A stretch of DNA of 64,000 nucleotides from Xanthostigma xanthostigma (lineage: Eukaryota > Arthropoda > Insecta > Raphidioptera > Raphidiidae): the NCBI GenBank assembly GCA_963575645.1, contig OY754467.1, positions 38,561,108 through 38,625,107 of the forward strand, read 5' to 3'. The notes beneath the pieces are model-generated. The model ran no database searches, was not told where the DNA came from, and was given only the letters and a program-made list of their open reading frames with translations. Each line of letters opens with the position of its first letter. Position 1 is the stretch's first letter. The position numbers and the translations under genes are program-made. Of the stretch, positions 54,730 through 63,947 are shown piece after piece.

Positions 54730-55602
54730 AACCTTTTATATCTTTTGAACGGAGTGTCCGACTGAAACGTGGTTTGCGGCATCTGACGTGATCTTGGTGA
54801 ACTTAGACTTCCTGAAAATTTGAAACGATTCGGCCCAAAAAAATTTGAGAAATCTTAAAAAAACAAGTTTCAAAAATTTTTAAAAATTTGTTTTTGTAAA
54901 AAATTTTCTAAACTACTAAACCGATTAATTCCAAAAACTAATCAGCTCTTCTCCTTAACAAACTGCGTCGATTTCCGCAAACCGCATCAAAATCGGTTCA
55001 TTTGTTCACGAGAAACCGTGAACGAAAAAATCGTAAAAAAGTGTTTTTTTAAAATGACTCTTAAAATTGTTATCAGATTGATTTTTTTGTAATAAATTAC
55101 TTTCTTAAGCTAAAAAAACTGCGTCGATCGCCGCAAACCATATCAAAATTGGTTCATTTGTTCATGAGATAACGTGAACGAAAAATTAGGAAAAAAGTAA
55201 TTTTTTAAAATTACTCGTAAAATTCTTATCAAATCGATTTTTTTGTAATAATTTACTTTCTTAGGTTAAAAAAACTGCGTCGATTGCAGCAAACCGCATC
55301 AAAATCGGCTCATTTGTTCACGAGATATCGTGAACGAAAAATTTTTAAAAAGTGTTTTTTTTTAAATTTCTCGTAAAATTCCTATGAGATCGATTTTTCT
55401 GTATAAAATTACTTTTTAAGGTTAAAAAATTGCGTCGACTGCCGCAAATCGCATCAAAATCGCTTCATTTGTTCAAGAGATATCGTGAACGAAAATTTCG
55501 TAACAAAGTGTTTTTTTTTTGAGCTCGAAGAGCTAAAAAATAAACTTCTTGCTATATTTGACATATTTTTGAGCGTTTTGAACTCGAAAATAGCGGGAAG
55601 TT
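54518..55602. mobile_element. element with AACTTCCCGCT ends and internal satellite
   Basis: AACTTCCCGCT at the left and AGCGGGAAGTT at the right are inverted. GGGAAGTTATTGGTTTCACC and GATCTCGACGTTTTGGGGTC follow the left end after a long A/T run. A (TG)n microsatellite (54,690-54,716) precedes the four-unit tandem array (54,907-55,510). No transposase; the 70-codon frame at 55,485 crosses the array edge and is not a gene. Confidence 0.65.
54907..55510 (+). repeat. tandem array, four units of about 156 bp
   Basis: TGCGTCGA recurs at 54,964, 55,120, 55,276 and 55,431, so spacing is 156, 156 and 155 bases. Each unit has GCAAACC.CATCAAAATCGG, CATTTGTTCA.GAGA and CGTGAACGAAAAAT. Units differ at scattered bases, so the array is not recent. 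Confidence 0.85.
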
Positions 55603-55799
55603 ACAGGGATGGCCTGCAGGGTCAAACTACTTTTCAAATTTTTTTCAGGTGGATTGGTTACCATAAAGAAACAGTATTCCAAATTTTATACGCCTAGTTG
55701 AAATAGTTTCCAAGATTTTGGGCTGACTGACATAGATCATCAAAAAGTAATTCACTATGGACGGTTATGCAAACTCCACTTCCAAGCCTGGAATCCTAT

Positions 55800-55930
55800 G
55801 GTTCAAGGCTCAAGTTGAGCTAGGGTTGAAGACTGGGGATTGAAGCTAGAGATTGGAACTGGGGCTGAATGTTAGGAACTGGGAGCTAGGGATTGAGGAT
55901 TGGGAAGCTGAAGGTTAGGGGCTGGACGGA
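55800..55930 (+). repeat. purine-rich degenerate minisatellite
   Basis: Variants of GCTAGGGATTGAGGATTGGGAACTG repeat about six times without fixed spacing. The strand is strongly purine-biased, unlike its surroundings. Confidence 0.6.
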
Positions 55931-56477
55931 GCTAGGCAATTCGCGGTCGTTTCCTAGCAATTTGACTTCAGTGGTGGGGGTAATTTTTTTTGTTATTGTC
56001 AACACAAATGTCTCTCTGTATCAAGTGATTAAAAAGACTCACGGAAAACTGGTTTTAAGAGATTTGACACTTCCAATAAAAAAACCGCCTGTATTCGAGG
56101 TTTTTGAAAAGCAGAAGTACTGTACATGTTATGAATTGTTGAACGTCGTGTATTTCTCTATCTTTTTCTTTGCAGTGCAGCACTGCTGAAGCAATAGTAT
56201 CGATTATCGATAGAGAGATGCCGCATGTCAGATTAAGCTCAGATGCCTTTGTTCTTTTCATCTTTATCCGATGTCCTCTCTGTCACTCTCTTATATTGTT
56301 GTTGATGAATTGATTAACGCGATCGGTTTGATATATAACCACAATTCTTTTGAAAACATCAATTTTTAATCGATCTTATTTGTTCAGGATTATGATAATT
56401 TTTTCGTAAGGTCGACCAGATTATTCTGATCGAGCTGATCATCAAGCGGATATCAAGCGGAATCATCAATATAAGTA
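55931..56477. other. open stretch with a splice-acceptor-like site
   Basis: TCTATCTTTTTCTTTGCAG ends at 56,175 and the 45 codons after it are open to a TGA at 56,311. A longer frame lies across the junction on the plus strand (55,893-56,189) and another on the minus strand. I recognise none of the peptides. Possible exon remnant or chance. Confidence 0.25.
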
Positions 56478-57211
56478 CTAGCGGTCCCGCCTGGTTTCAC
56501 CCGGGTGCAAAAGAAAGAATGGGGAAGGAAGGGACATGAGTACGCACATTCATGTTAGTTTACCGAGATGAATGTTGTGTCCAAACTTCATAATGATCGA
56601 CGTTACCGTTCAAAAGTCTTTGTCGTTAAAAAGCAGTATTTATACTTTTTTTAAGTAATAATTTAATAAATTTCTTTTAATATAATAAATATTTAATTGA
56701 AAACACTGTAGGAAAATTATTTTTATATAGGTGCCTATAGATGTAAGAGTTTTCAAATGAGCTATTAATTAAATTTATTTAATTTTAATTAGTCGTAATA
56801 AAATTTAAAAAAATTGAAATGTAAGCCTCAGAAGAAAGCAATGTAGAAAATTAAAAAAAAATAAAAATATATTCGCCGACGTGGGGCTTGAACCCTAGAC
56901 CCTGGCATTAAGTCTTACGTTCTACCGACTAAGCTATCCGGGCTTGTAGACATCACGCGCTAATATTGCAATATTTAGTTAAGGCATTTCACCTGATAAT
57001 ATTTGTCGGACGAACTAATTTTGAGATACATCTTGCAACATTTTTCATTAATGTTCCGCTCCAATTTGTCGTAGCGTAATATTATATAGCCTATAGCCTT
57101 CCTCGATAAATGGGCTATCCAACAAAAACAATTTTTCAATTCGAACCAGTAGTTGAGATTAGCGCGTTCAAACAAACAAACAAACTCTTCAGCTTTATAT
57201 ATTAGTATAGA
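56478..57211 (-). mobile_element. short Helitron, copy 4, with tRNA-Lys-like insert
   Basis: On the minus strand it starts TCTATACTAATATATAAAGC at 57,211 and ends CCCGGGTGAAACCAGGCGGG, ACCGCTAG at 56,478. Compared with copy 1 it carries about 340 extra bases (about 56,665-57,003), which include a tRNA-Lys-like segment. The extra part is either an insertion or captured cargo. Confidence 0.78.
56874..56943 (-). tRNA. tRNA-Lys pseudogene or tRNA-derived relic
   Basis: On the minus strand, GCCCGGATAGCTTAGTCGGT and then GGTCTAGGGTTCAAGCCCCA follow an ordinary lysine tRNA (GCCCGGCTAGCTCAGTCGGT and GGGTTCGAGCCCCACG) with few differences. The anticodon loop has lost about two bases (GACTTAAT instead of GACTCTTAAT) and the length is 70 instead of about 73. 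It therefore cannot be a normal tRNA. A- and B-boxes are intact and an oligo-T stretch follows, so transcription remains possible. It could also be the head of a SINE, but no body is obvious. Confidence 0.65.
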
Positions 57212-57224
57212 TATAAAATGCTCG

Positions 57225-57480
57225 TGTCACAATTTTGGCCGCACTAATCTCCGAAACCACTGAACCGATTTTGATGAAATTTCGTAAACGTGTCTTGCTT
57301 GGTGCAATTTATGCTGTAGGATAGTTTTTATTAACTATTTTGTACAAAAGTACAGTGTTTTCTCTAATAAAACTGTTTTAGTAACATGTAACGACATCTG
57401 ATTGAATTTACTCAAAGCTATTAGTTCAGATGCCGGGCCGCAAACGAAATACGTTTGGCAGAATTATATTTATCGCACTG
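57225..57480 (+). mobile_element. GAACCGATTTTAATG Helitron-like repeat, copy 5, truncated
   Basis: CTCGTGTCACAATTTTGGCC, ACCACTGAACCGATTTTGAT and TAACATGTAACGACATCTGA follow the family, reaching GCAGAATTATATTTATCGCA but not the hairpin and CTAG end. Confidence 0.7.
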
Positions 57481-57887
57481 GTTTATGTCAACGTACAAAG
57501 ACTATAGTAGGTAATAAATTTTATGTTAACGCGTTAGATGCCGCGGGTAACGGGTAGTAATATATAAAGCAATACCGCCGACATAGTTTTTATACCGGCG
57601 CACATATCACAGTGTGTCCACGACTGACATATTAAAGCGTCTGAAGTATTAAATAATAATATTTATATATAAATATAGACATTTTACAGTATCTTATTAT
57701 ATGGAACTGAAAAAGCATGACGCATTATCTCATTAAAAAACTCGTTAAGTTTCACACGAGAACGAAACAACTTGGCTTATTAGTTGCTGATTTGAAAAAA
57801 AATGTTGAACCTACTAACGTGCTACTATTCAGTTTTGTAACGTTGTAAATTGTCCAATAGTTTTATAATGTATCAAATAACAATCAT
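57481..57887. other. no recognised feature
   Basis: AT-rich spacer without termini or frame. Confidence 0.4.
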
Positions 57888-58479
57888 ATACGCTAAGGTT
57901 AAAGATGTTTGCCTCCCTTTTTAGAAAAAAACCTCACAATTTCTTCACATAAATTATATATCATTTTACAGATAATTGCTTGCTCTACTGACATCGACAA
58001 CTAAAAATTTTATTATTGCTTTTGTTTTTGTAAATTAAATATTAATTAAAATACAGCAACGCTAAACGTCTGCCATCTGACGGCTTTAATTTTGAAACAA
58101 CGTCAACACTTCGATCTGTCATCTGACCTTCATATTGTAATACAACAGACACAATACAGCATACTGCCATCTGACGGCTTTAATTTTGAAACAGCGAGCA
58201 ACGCTGAACAACGTCACAGCAATGCTGCATGATGCCATCTGACGGCTTAGCTCAACGCTTCTTGCGCCTCTACCTATATGACAATTTTAGTAAAATATTT
58301 CTTTGATCTGTCAACTAAGTTTCATATTGTAATACAACAAAAAGAAGAACGTTATAAGCAGTGTGCAAAATTAGAAACGAATTGAATACCTGCAATCATA
58401 TTATTTAAAAAATAATTTTGTAAAATGATAATAATTATTATACTTATTTAGTGCGAATAATTCGCACAGGTCACACTAG
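57888..58479 (+). mobile_element. non-autonomous Helitron with CATCTGACGG repeats, copy 3
   Basis: It begins TACGCTAAGGTTAAAGATGT and ends in a perfect hairpin (GTGCGAATAATTCGCAC, 58,451-58,467), AGGTCACA and CTAG at 58,476-58,479, then T. It has three GCCATCTGACGGCTT units joined by TAATTTTGAAAC. The 5' part seen at 6500 and 29,880 is missing. Confidence 0.75.
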
Positions 58480-58759
58480 TCTATAACTAATATTATAAAG
58501 GGGGTTAAACGACCGACCTTGAGAGTACAGCACGTATTTTTTTTCTGAATCGTTTTTCTCTGAAAATAATAATTATTGTTGTTTTCGTACAAAAATCAGG
58601 TATTTATTAGACTTGTAAATATACATTGGACAACTGTAAGTATTATTTTCCAGTTTTATATCATAATTTAATATTTTTTTTCTATATATTTATACTTTAA
58701 AAATTTTGAGGTTAACCAAAATCACTGACAGCGCACGTAATTAGTATCATTCGAACTGA

Positions 58760-58786
58760 ACCGTCCTGGTTTGTTTCCAGGACGGT
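58760..58786 (+). promoter_or_regulatory. 10-bp hairpin in the LINE 5' leader
   Basis: ACCGTCCTGG (58,760-58,769) and CCAGGACGGT (58,777-58,786) form a perfect GC-rich stem with a TTTGTTT loop, 36 bases before the ORF1 start codon. It may be part of the leader RNA structure. Function is unknown. Confidence 0.5.
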
Positions 58787-58822
58787 ATAGCTATAACCTT
58801 GCAGATATGCAACTAAATATAC

Positions 58823-60247
58823 ATGAGTGATAATCCAACAGATGTAGAATTTCCACAACCACAAGCCTTACACCCTACCAATATGCAATCAATTACCGAA
58901 ACCAATAACACAGCACCCACACCAATGCGCTCACAAAATACCAATAATCCAAACACACAGACCTTTGCAAATGTAGTTAGGAGACAACCGACATTTCAAA
59001 CCCCAAAAAAAGATCAAGGTATAATAATAAATTCTCTAAATGGCGTTAAAATAATTGACTACATTAGAGCCGTAGCTAATTTAATACATGGAAAAAATAT
59101 TATAGCAGCTTCCAGAATCGCTAACGAAAGAATTTGCATGTACTTATCTAGCAAAGAAATGGTTGATAAGTTAATTAGCGAACATGAAACTATTCTAGTC
59201 AATGAACAATCTGTCAATATAAGAAGAATGATAACCCCTGCAAAAAGATTAATCATATCAAATATAAACCCTCTCATTCCCAATGATATATTGGAAGAAA
59301 AATTACACAACATGAGTATAAATCTAGTATCGCAAATTTACTATATGAGGGCAGGTGCAACAGACCCAGATCTATCACATATAGTCTGTTTCAGACGCTA
59401 TGTTTATATAGTACCTGATGAAAAACATGAAATCCCAGACTCTGTCATAATAAATTTTGATAATGATGATTACAGGATATATTTAAATATTGATATTCAA
59501 AAATGTTACAGATGTAATCAAACTGGACATATTTCATCTAAATGCCCTAAACCTGATACTTCTGACACTTCATCTTCAAGATCTGCTTATCCGCTACCTT
59601 CTACAACTCTTGAAACCCCTGAAACTTGTCTATCTGGCAATGAATCGGACTCTTCTGACAACCAACCTGACGACGAAATGCGACCTAGAGCTCAAAAGCG
59701 TCCTCCTCCCCCATCCACTTCCACTACCGAAACAGACCCAGACCTAGTGGCTGAAATCGAAATTGAGCGTCCAACAGGAATTGTAGATGAAGATCCACCT
59801 GAAACAGAAAATAAATCAATTAATACATGTTTATCTTTTCGTAAACCGGAACCTAAAAAACTAAAAGTAAATCAAAAGGAACAGGTAACCCTAGCTACAG
59901 GAAAAGTAAGTAAATCACCCACCGATATTGCTCTTTTACCACTGGAAACTAAAATAAGAACTGTACGTTATGTACTTACTTATGATAAATTTGTGAGTTT
60001 CATAAAACAGATACAAAAATCAAAAGATCCTCTAAGCTTAGCTCGCACATATACACACAATATTGAAGGTCTCCTAGCAATGATGAAAGACCTATACCCG
60101 TTTTTAAGGGACAAAAATATGAAAACAAAATTCACAAAAATTTCAAACAAATTAAACAAACGGTTAATAACAGAAAAGGACATAGAAAATGAGATACCCC
60201 CCTCCCCAATGACTCTCTCACCAGACAACTCGGAAGACGAACATTAA
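58823..60247 (+). CDS. LINE ORF1, RNA-binding protein with CCHC zinc knuckle
   Basis: 474 residues. Such proteins bind the element's RNA and form the ribonucleoprotein that carries it back to the nucleus. The N-terminus (1-50) is polar and Asn/Thr-rich and leads into FANVVRRQP. Residues 70-220 have two stretches that could be RRM-like folds (NGVKIIDYIRAV; PAKRLIISNINPLIPNDILE). A single zinc knuckle CYRCNQTGHISSKC occupies 228-241 (Cys 228, 231, Cys 241, His 236). The remainder (245-350) is acidic and Ser/Pro-rich, and the end is Lys-rich. The start codon is the first ATG of the frame after the leader hairpin. The last 35 bases overlap the ORF2 frame. No stops or frameshifts. A host gene is unlikely given the ORF2 that follows. 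Confidence 0.85.
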   Translation: MSDNPTDVEFPQPQALHPTNMQSITETNNTAPTPMRSQNTNNPNTQTFANVVRRQPTFQTPKKDQGIIINSLNGVKIIDYIRAVANLIHGKNIIAASRIANERICMYLSSKEMVDKLISEHETILVNEQSVNIRRMITPAKRLIISNINPLIPNDILEEKLHNMSINLVSQIYYMRAGATDPDLSHIVCFRRYVYIVPDEKHEIPDSVIINFDNDDYRIYLNIDIQKCYRCNQTGHISSKCPKPDTSDTSSSRSAYPLPSTTLETPETCLSGNESDSSDNQPDDEMRPRAQKRPPPPSTSTTETDPDLVAEIEIERPTGIVDEDPPETENKSINTCLSFRKPEPKKLKVNQKEQVTLATGKVSKSPTDIALLPLETKIRTVRYVLTYDKFVSFIKQIQKSKDPLSLARTYTHNIEGLLAMMKDLYPFLRDKNMKTKFTKISNKLNKRLITEKDIENEIPPSPMTLSPDNSEDEH

Positions 60248-63200
60248 GTTCAACCTAATACAATGGAATTTAAATGGCTACTTCCCGCACATCACAGACC
60301 TTAAAAGACTAATATCAGAACACGAACCATCAACAATCTGTTTACAAGAAACTAACTTTAAAACAACCCATACTCCATACCTAAATAACTATTCTTTTTA
60401 TCGCAGAGATAGAACAAACACAGATCACGCTAGCGGTGGGGTTGCCATACTGGTTAAAGATACATACTACGCAGAAACTCTCACACTCGACACTGACTTC
60501 GAAGCAATTGCAATAAAACTTCACATAATATCTCAACCTATAACAATATGTAATATATATATACCTAACAATAAATATATTTCTGTTCAAGATATAGAAA
60601 AAATAATAGCTCAGCTGCCCACGCCTTTCATAATAACAGGAGACTTCAACGCTCACAGTTACCTCTGGAGTTCAAAACAGGACAGCAGAGGAAAAATCAT
60701 GGAAAAAATACTAGATCTAGAGAACATATCACTGCTAAATGATGGACAACCAACCCATCTAAGTCTATCCACAGGAACACTCACCGGCATTGACCTAACC
60801 TTCTGTCACGCGTCCATCACTCCCATCCTCGAATGGACTGTTCTTCCAGAACTTTACAACAGCGACCACTTTCCAATACTCACTAACATTTCCACTCAAA
60901 ATATTGAAGTTTCTTACCCACCTAAATGGAGACTAGAAAAAGCTGACTGGAACGCATATCAAAATGAAGTATCCAACAAAATTAACAATTTCAATATAAA
61001 TAATAATATAGATACGATAATAAAACAGTTTACAAAAATAATAATAGAAACAGCAGAACATTATATCCCACAAACGAAATCAAAAAGCAGACGCACACAG
61101 AATCCATGGTGGAATAAACAATGCGAAGAAGCCACCAGTAATAGCAAAACAGCGCTAAATAAATACAAAAAACACCAAACTATAGAAAATCTAATAAATT
61201 TTAAAAAACTAAGAGCTATCGCAAAAAAAACAGTAAACGAGAGCAAAAAACAAACCTGGGCAAATTATATAAATAGTATTAACTCATCCACTACAACCAA
61301 AGAAGTTTGGGATAAAATAAATAGAATAAAAGGAAAACCTAAAAATTTCCACATTGCAGCCCTAAATACCGACAACAAAACAATAACAAGCTCCAAGGAA
61401 ATATCAAACTCACTAGGCGAAATCTACCAAAAAAACTTCAGCTCTGAAAATTACGACAAGAACTTTTTAAAATTCAAAACCAAAAGCGAAAAACAACAAA
61501 TAGATCACATGAGTCATAACAAAGAAGATTTTAATCTTCCACTCTCAGAGAGTGAATTAGAAGCGGCCCTCCAACAATGCCGAAACACTAGCCCAGGAGC
61601 TGATAAAATACACAACGAGTTTTTAAAAAAGCTTCCCCAGTCTGCCAAAAATACATTATTACAAATCTATAATCACATATGGAATGAAAACACATTTCCC
61701 ACAGAATGGCGAAAAAGTATAATACTGCCTATTCTGAAGCCAAACAAAGAAAAAACTAACCCGGAAAATTACAGGCCTATAGCCCTTACATCATATCTAT
61801 GTAAATTAATGGAAAGGATGGTAAACAACAGACTCATGTGGACCTTAGAACATCAAAAATTACTAACGCCTGCACAGAGTGGTTTCAGAAAAGGTATGTC
61901 AACAATAGATCAAATAATAAATCTTCAAACTGAAATATACAACTCTTTTGCAACCAAACAACATTTACTAGCAATTTTCCTGGACATCGAAAAGGCTTAT
62001 GATACAACCTGGCACAGAAACATCCTCGAAACCCTTAAAGAATGGAAGATAGTGGGCAATATGGCTTCTTTTATAAATAACTTTCTAACGAAACGTAAAT
62101 TCCAAGTCAGAACAGGAAATATATTATCTAATGAATATAAACAAGAAAATGGTATCCCTCAGGGTTCTGTTCTTGGAGTAACCCTTTTCTTAATTGCTGT
62201 CAACAAAATAACAAATAAAATAACATTTCCTACAAAGATTTCCCTATATGCAGATGATGTGGTAATATACTGTGCTAATAAAAACCTTAAAACAATTCAA
62301 AAGGAATTAACCTCAGCTCTACTTCACCTAGAAAAATGGTCAGCAACTACCGGGTTCAAATTTTCAACTAGAAAAACCAAATGTATCTTATTCACAAAAC
62401 ATAGACGTGCTACAAAACCCGCTTTAAAATTAAATAATATACAGCTAGAATATGCAAAACAAATTAAATATTTAGGCGTCATCCTTGATGATAAGTTAAA
62501 TTGGAAATCGTATATCACTGACCTAAGGAAAACCTGCAGAAAAAGCATTGATCTCATCAAAACACTGTCTCACCACACTTGGGGAAGTGATACTAAACAA
62601 CTTATACAAATATTTCAAGCATTGGTAAGATCGAAAATTGAGTATGCATGCATAGCATATGCAGCCGCACAAAAGAACATTGTAAATATCATCAATACAG
62701 TATATAATACAGCACTACGACTAGCTTCAGGTGCACTAAGAACTACTCCGTTGGAAAGCCTTTATGCAATCACAGGTGAAATGTCACCTGAAATGCGTAG
62801 AGAGATGTTAACATTACAATATAATACAAAAATAAAACTAAACCCTACTCATCCAAATTATCAAATGATTACAAATCCACATTACCAATGCACATACGAA
62901 TCAAATGAAAAATATACAAAACCGTTGCCTATAAAAAACGAACAAATAATTCAAAAATACCATATTGAAAACATACCATTAAAAGTAAACGCGCATAACA
63001 AAATACCACCTTGGTTTTTCAGTAATCCGAATATCAATTACGATCTATCAATATATAATAAATCCGAAACCACCCCGGCTATATTTCAAAGCCATATAAA
63101 TCAAATTTTAGATCTACATAAAGAATACGTCAAAATTTATACAGATGGTGCAAAATCTGAACTTGGAACCGCTTGCGCATTTATACTTAATAACAGACCG

Positions 63201-63947
63201 ACAGAAATTAAACTCTCAAAATTCGCAAGTATATTTACAGCGGAACTATTTGCTCTAAAAAATAGTCTAACTGAATTTAAAAAAATTTACCAAGAAAATA
63301 ATAAATGCATAATACTGTGCGACTCACTCAGCGCACTACAATCAATATCGCGGCTATACCCTACAAATCCTATAATTCAAGAAATTCAAAATCTGTTATA
63401 CGAACTTCAAAATAGATCATGCACAATAAATTTTATTTGGATACCCTCCCATGTTGGAATCTATGGTAACGAACTAGCTGATACGCACGCTAAACAAGCG
63501 ATAACATCTGAAAACCCATCTGTGGATGAAAATACAATATATAAAGACATAAAAAACTATATTAAACATCAAATAAAAACATTTTGGGCAGAAAAATGGT
63601 TTAACATTGAGGGCAATAAGCTGAGGGAAATAAAACCCGATATAAACTACTGGGCTAATCCCACAAAAATGAAAAGAAAAGAAGAAATAGCTCTAGTACG
63701 TCTCAGAACGGGCCATAGCAAACTAACCCATAACTACATCTTCAAAAAAGAAAACATACCAACCTGCGATATGTGCCACGTCCACTTAACTATCAAGCAT
63801 GTTCTCACAGACTGCATAAAATACTTTCAGGCCAGTTATGATTGCATACTCCCGGAAAGCCTAGAAGAAATATTAAATAATACATCAGTCAACATAAATA
63901 AATTAATGAAATTCCTACAACAAACAGGACTTACCAATCAGCTCTAA
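60213..63947 (+). CDS. LINE ORF2: endonuclease, reverse transcriptase, RNase H
   Basis: The open frame runs 1,244 codons from 60,213. Residue numbers here count from there. The apurinic-type endonuclease, which nicks the target, shows QWNLNG (17-22), LQET (Glu 46), TGDFNAH (Asp 144, Asn 146) and SDHFP (Asp 218, His 219). The reverse transcriptase shows FLDIEKAYD (Asp 591), GIPQGSVLG and YADDV (Asp 681-682). RNase H has YTDGAKS (Asp 978), Glu 1011, CDSLSAL (Asp 1037) and GNELADTHAK (Asp 1090). A C-terminal CDMCHVH...CIK motif starts at Cys 1185. There is no ATG before codon 163 (60,699), which lies inside the endonuclease, so translation must use coupling with ORF1, a shift of +1, or a non-ATG start. 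The RNase H points to the I clade rather than Jockey. Confidence 0.9.
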   Translation, partial: LSHQTTRKTNIKFNLIQWNLNGYFPHITDLKRLISEHEPSTICLQETNFKTTHTPYLNNYSFYRRDRTNTDHASGGVAILVKDTYYAETLTLDTDFEAIAIKLHIISQPITICNIYIPNNKYISVQDIEKIIAQLPTPFIITGDFNAHSYLWSSKQDSRGKIMEKILDLENISLLNDGQPTHLSLSTGTLTGIDLTFCHASITPILEWTVLPELYNSDHFPILTNISTQNIEVSYPPKWRLEKADWNAYQNEVSNKINNFNINNNIDTIIKQFTKIIIETAEHYIPQTKSKSRRTQNPWWNKQCEEATSNSKTALNKYKKHQTIENLINFKKLRAIAKKTVNESKKQTWANYINSINSSTTTKEVWDKINRIKGKPKNFHIAALNTDNKTITSSKEISNSLGEIYQKNFSSENYDKNFLKFKTKSEKQQIDHMSHNKEDFNLPLSESELEAALQQCRNTSPGADKIHNEFLKKLPQSAKNTLLQIYNHIWNENTFPTEWRKSIILPILKPNKEKTNPENYRPIALTSYLCKLMERMVNNRLMWTLEHQKLLTPAQSGFRKGMSTIDQIINLQTEIYNSFATKQHLLAIFLDIEKAYDTTWHRNILETLKEWKIVGNMASFINNFLTKRKFQVRTGNILSNEYKQENGIPQGSVLGVTLFLIAVNKITNKITFPTKISLYADDVVIYCANKNLKTIQKELTSALLHLEKWSATTGFKFSTRKTKCILFTKHRRATKPALKLNNIQLEYAKQIKYLGVILDDKLNWKSYITDLRKTCRKSIDLIKTLSHHTWGSDTKQLIQIFQALVRSKIEYACIAYAAAQKNIVNIINTVYNTALRLASGALRTTPLESLYAITGEMSPEMRREMLTLQYNTKIKLNPTHPNYQMITNPHYQCTYESNEKYTKPLPIKNEQIIQKYHIENIPLKVNAHNKIPPWFFSNPNINYDLSIYNKSETTPAIFQSHINQILDLHKEYVKIYTDGAKSELGTACAFILNNRPTEIKLSKFASIFTAELFALKNSLTEFKKIYQENNKCIILCDSLSALQSISRLYPTNPIIQEIQNLLYELQNRSCTINFIWIPSHVGIYGNELADTHAKQAITSENPSVDENTIYKDIKNYIKHQIKTFWAEKWFNIEGNKLREIKPDINYWANPTKMKRKEEIALVRLRTGHSKLTHNYIFKKENIPTCDMCHVHLTIKHVLTDCIKYFQASYDCILPESLEEILNNTSVNINKLMKFLQQTGLTNQL

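Noticed and set aside
54585-54782. Thr-His repeat frame on the minus strand
   Set aside because: Translation of a (TG)n microsatellite.
59059-59313. Hydrophobic frames antisense or out of phase within the LINE coding region
   Set aside because: Shadows of ORF1 and ORF2, whose domains are clear in the sense frame.
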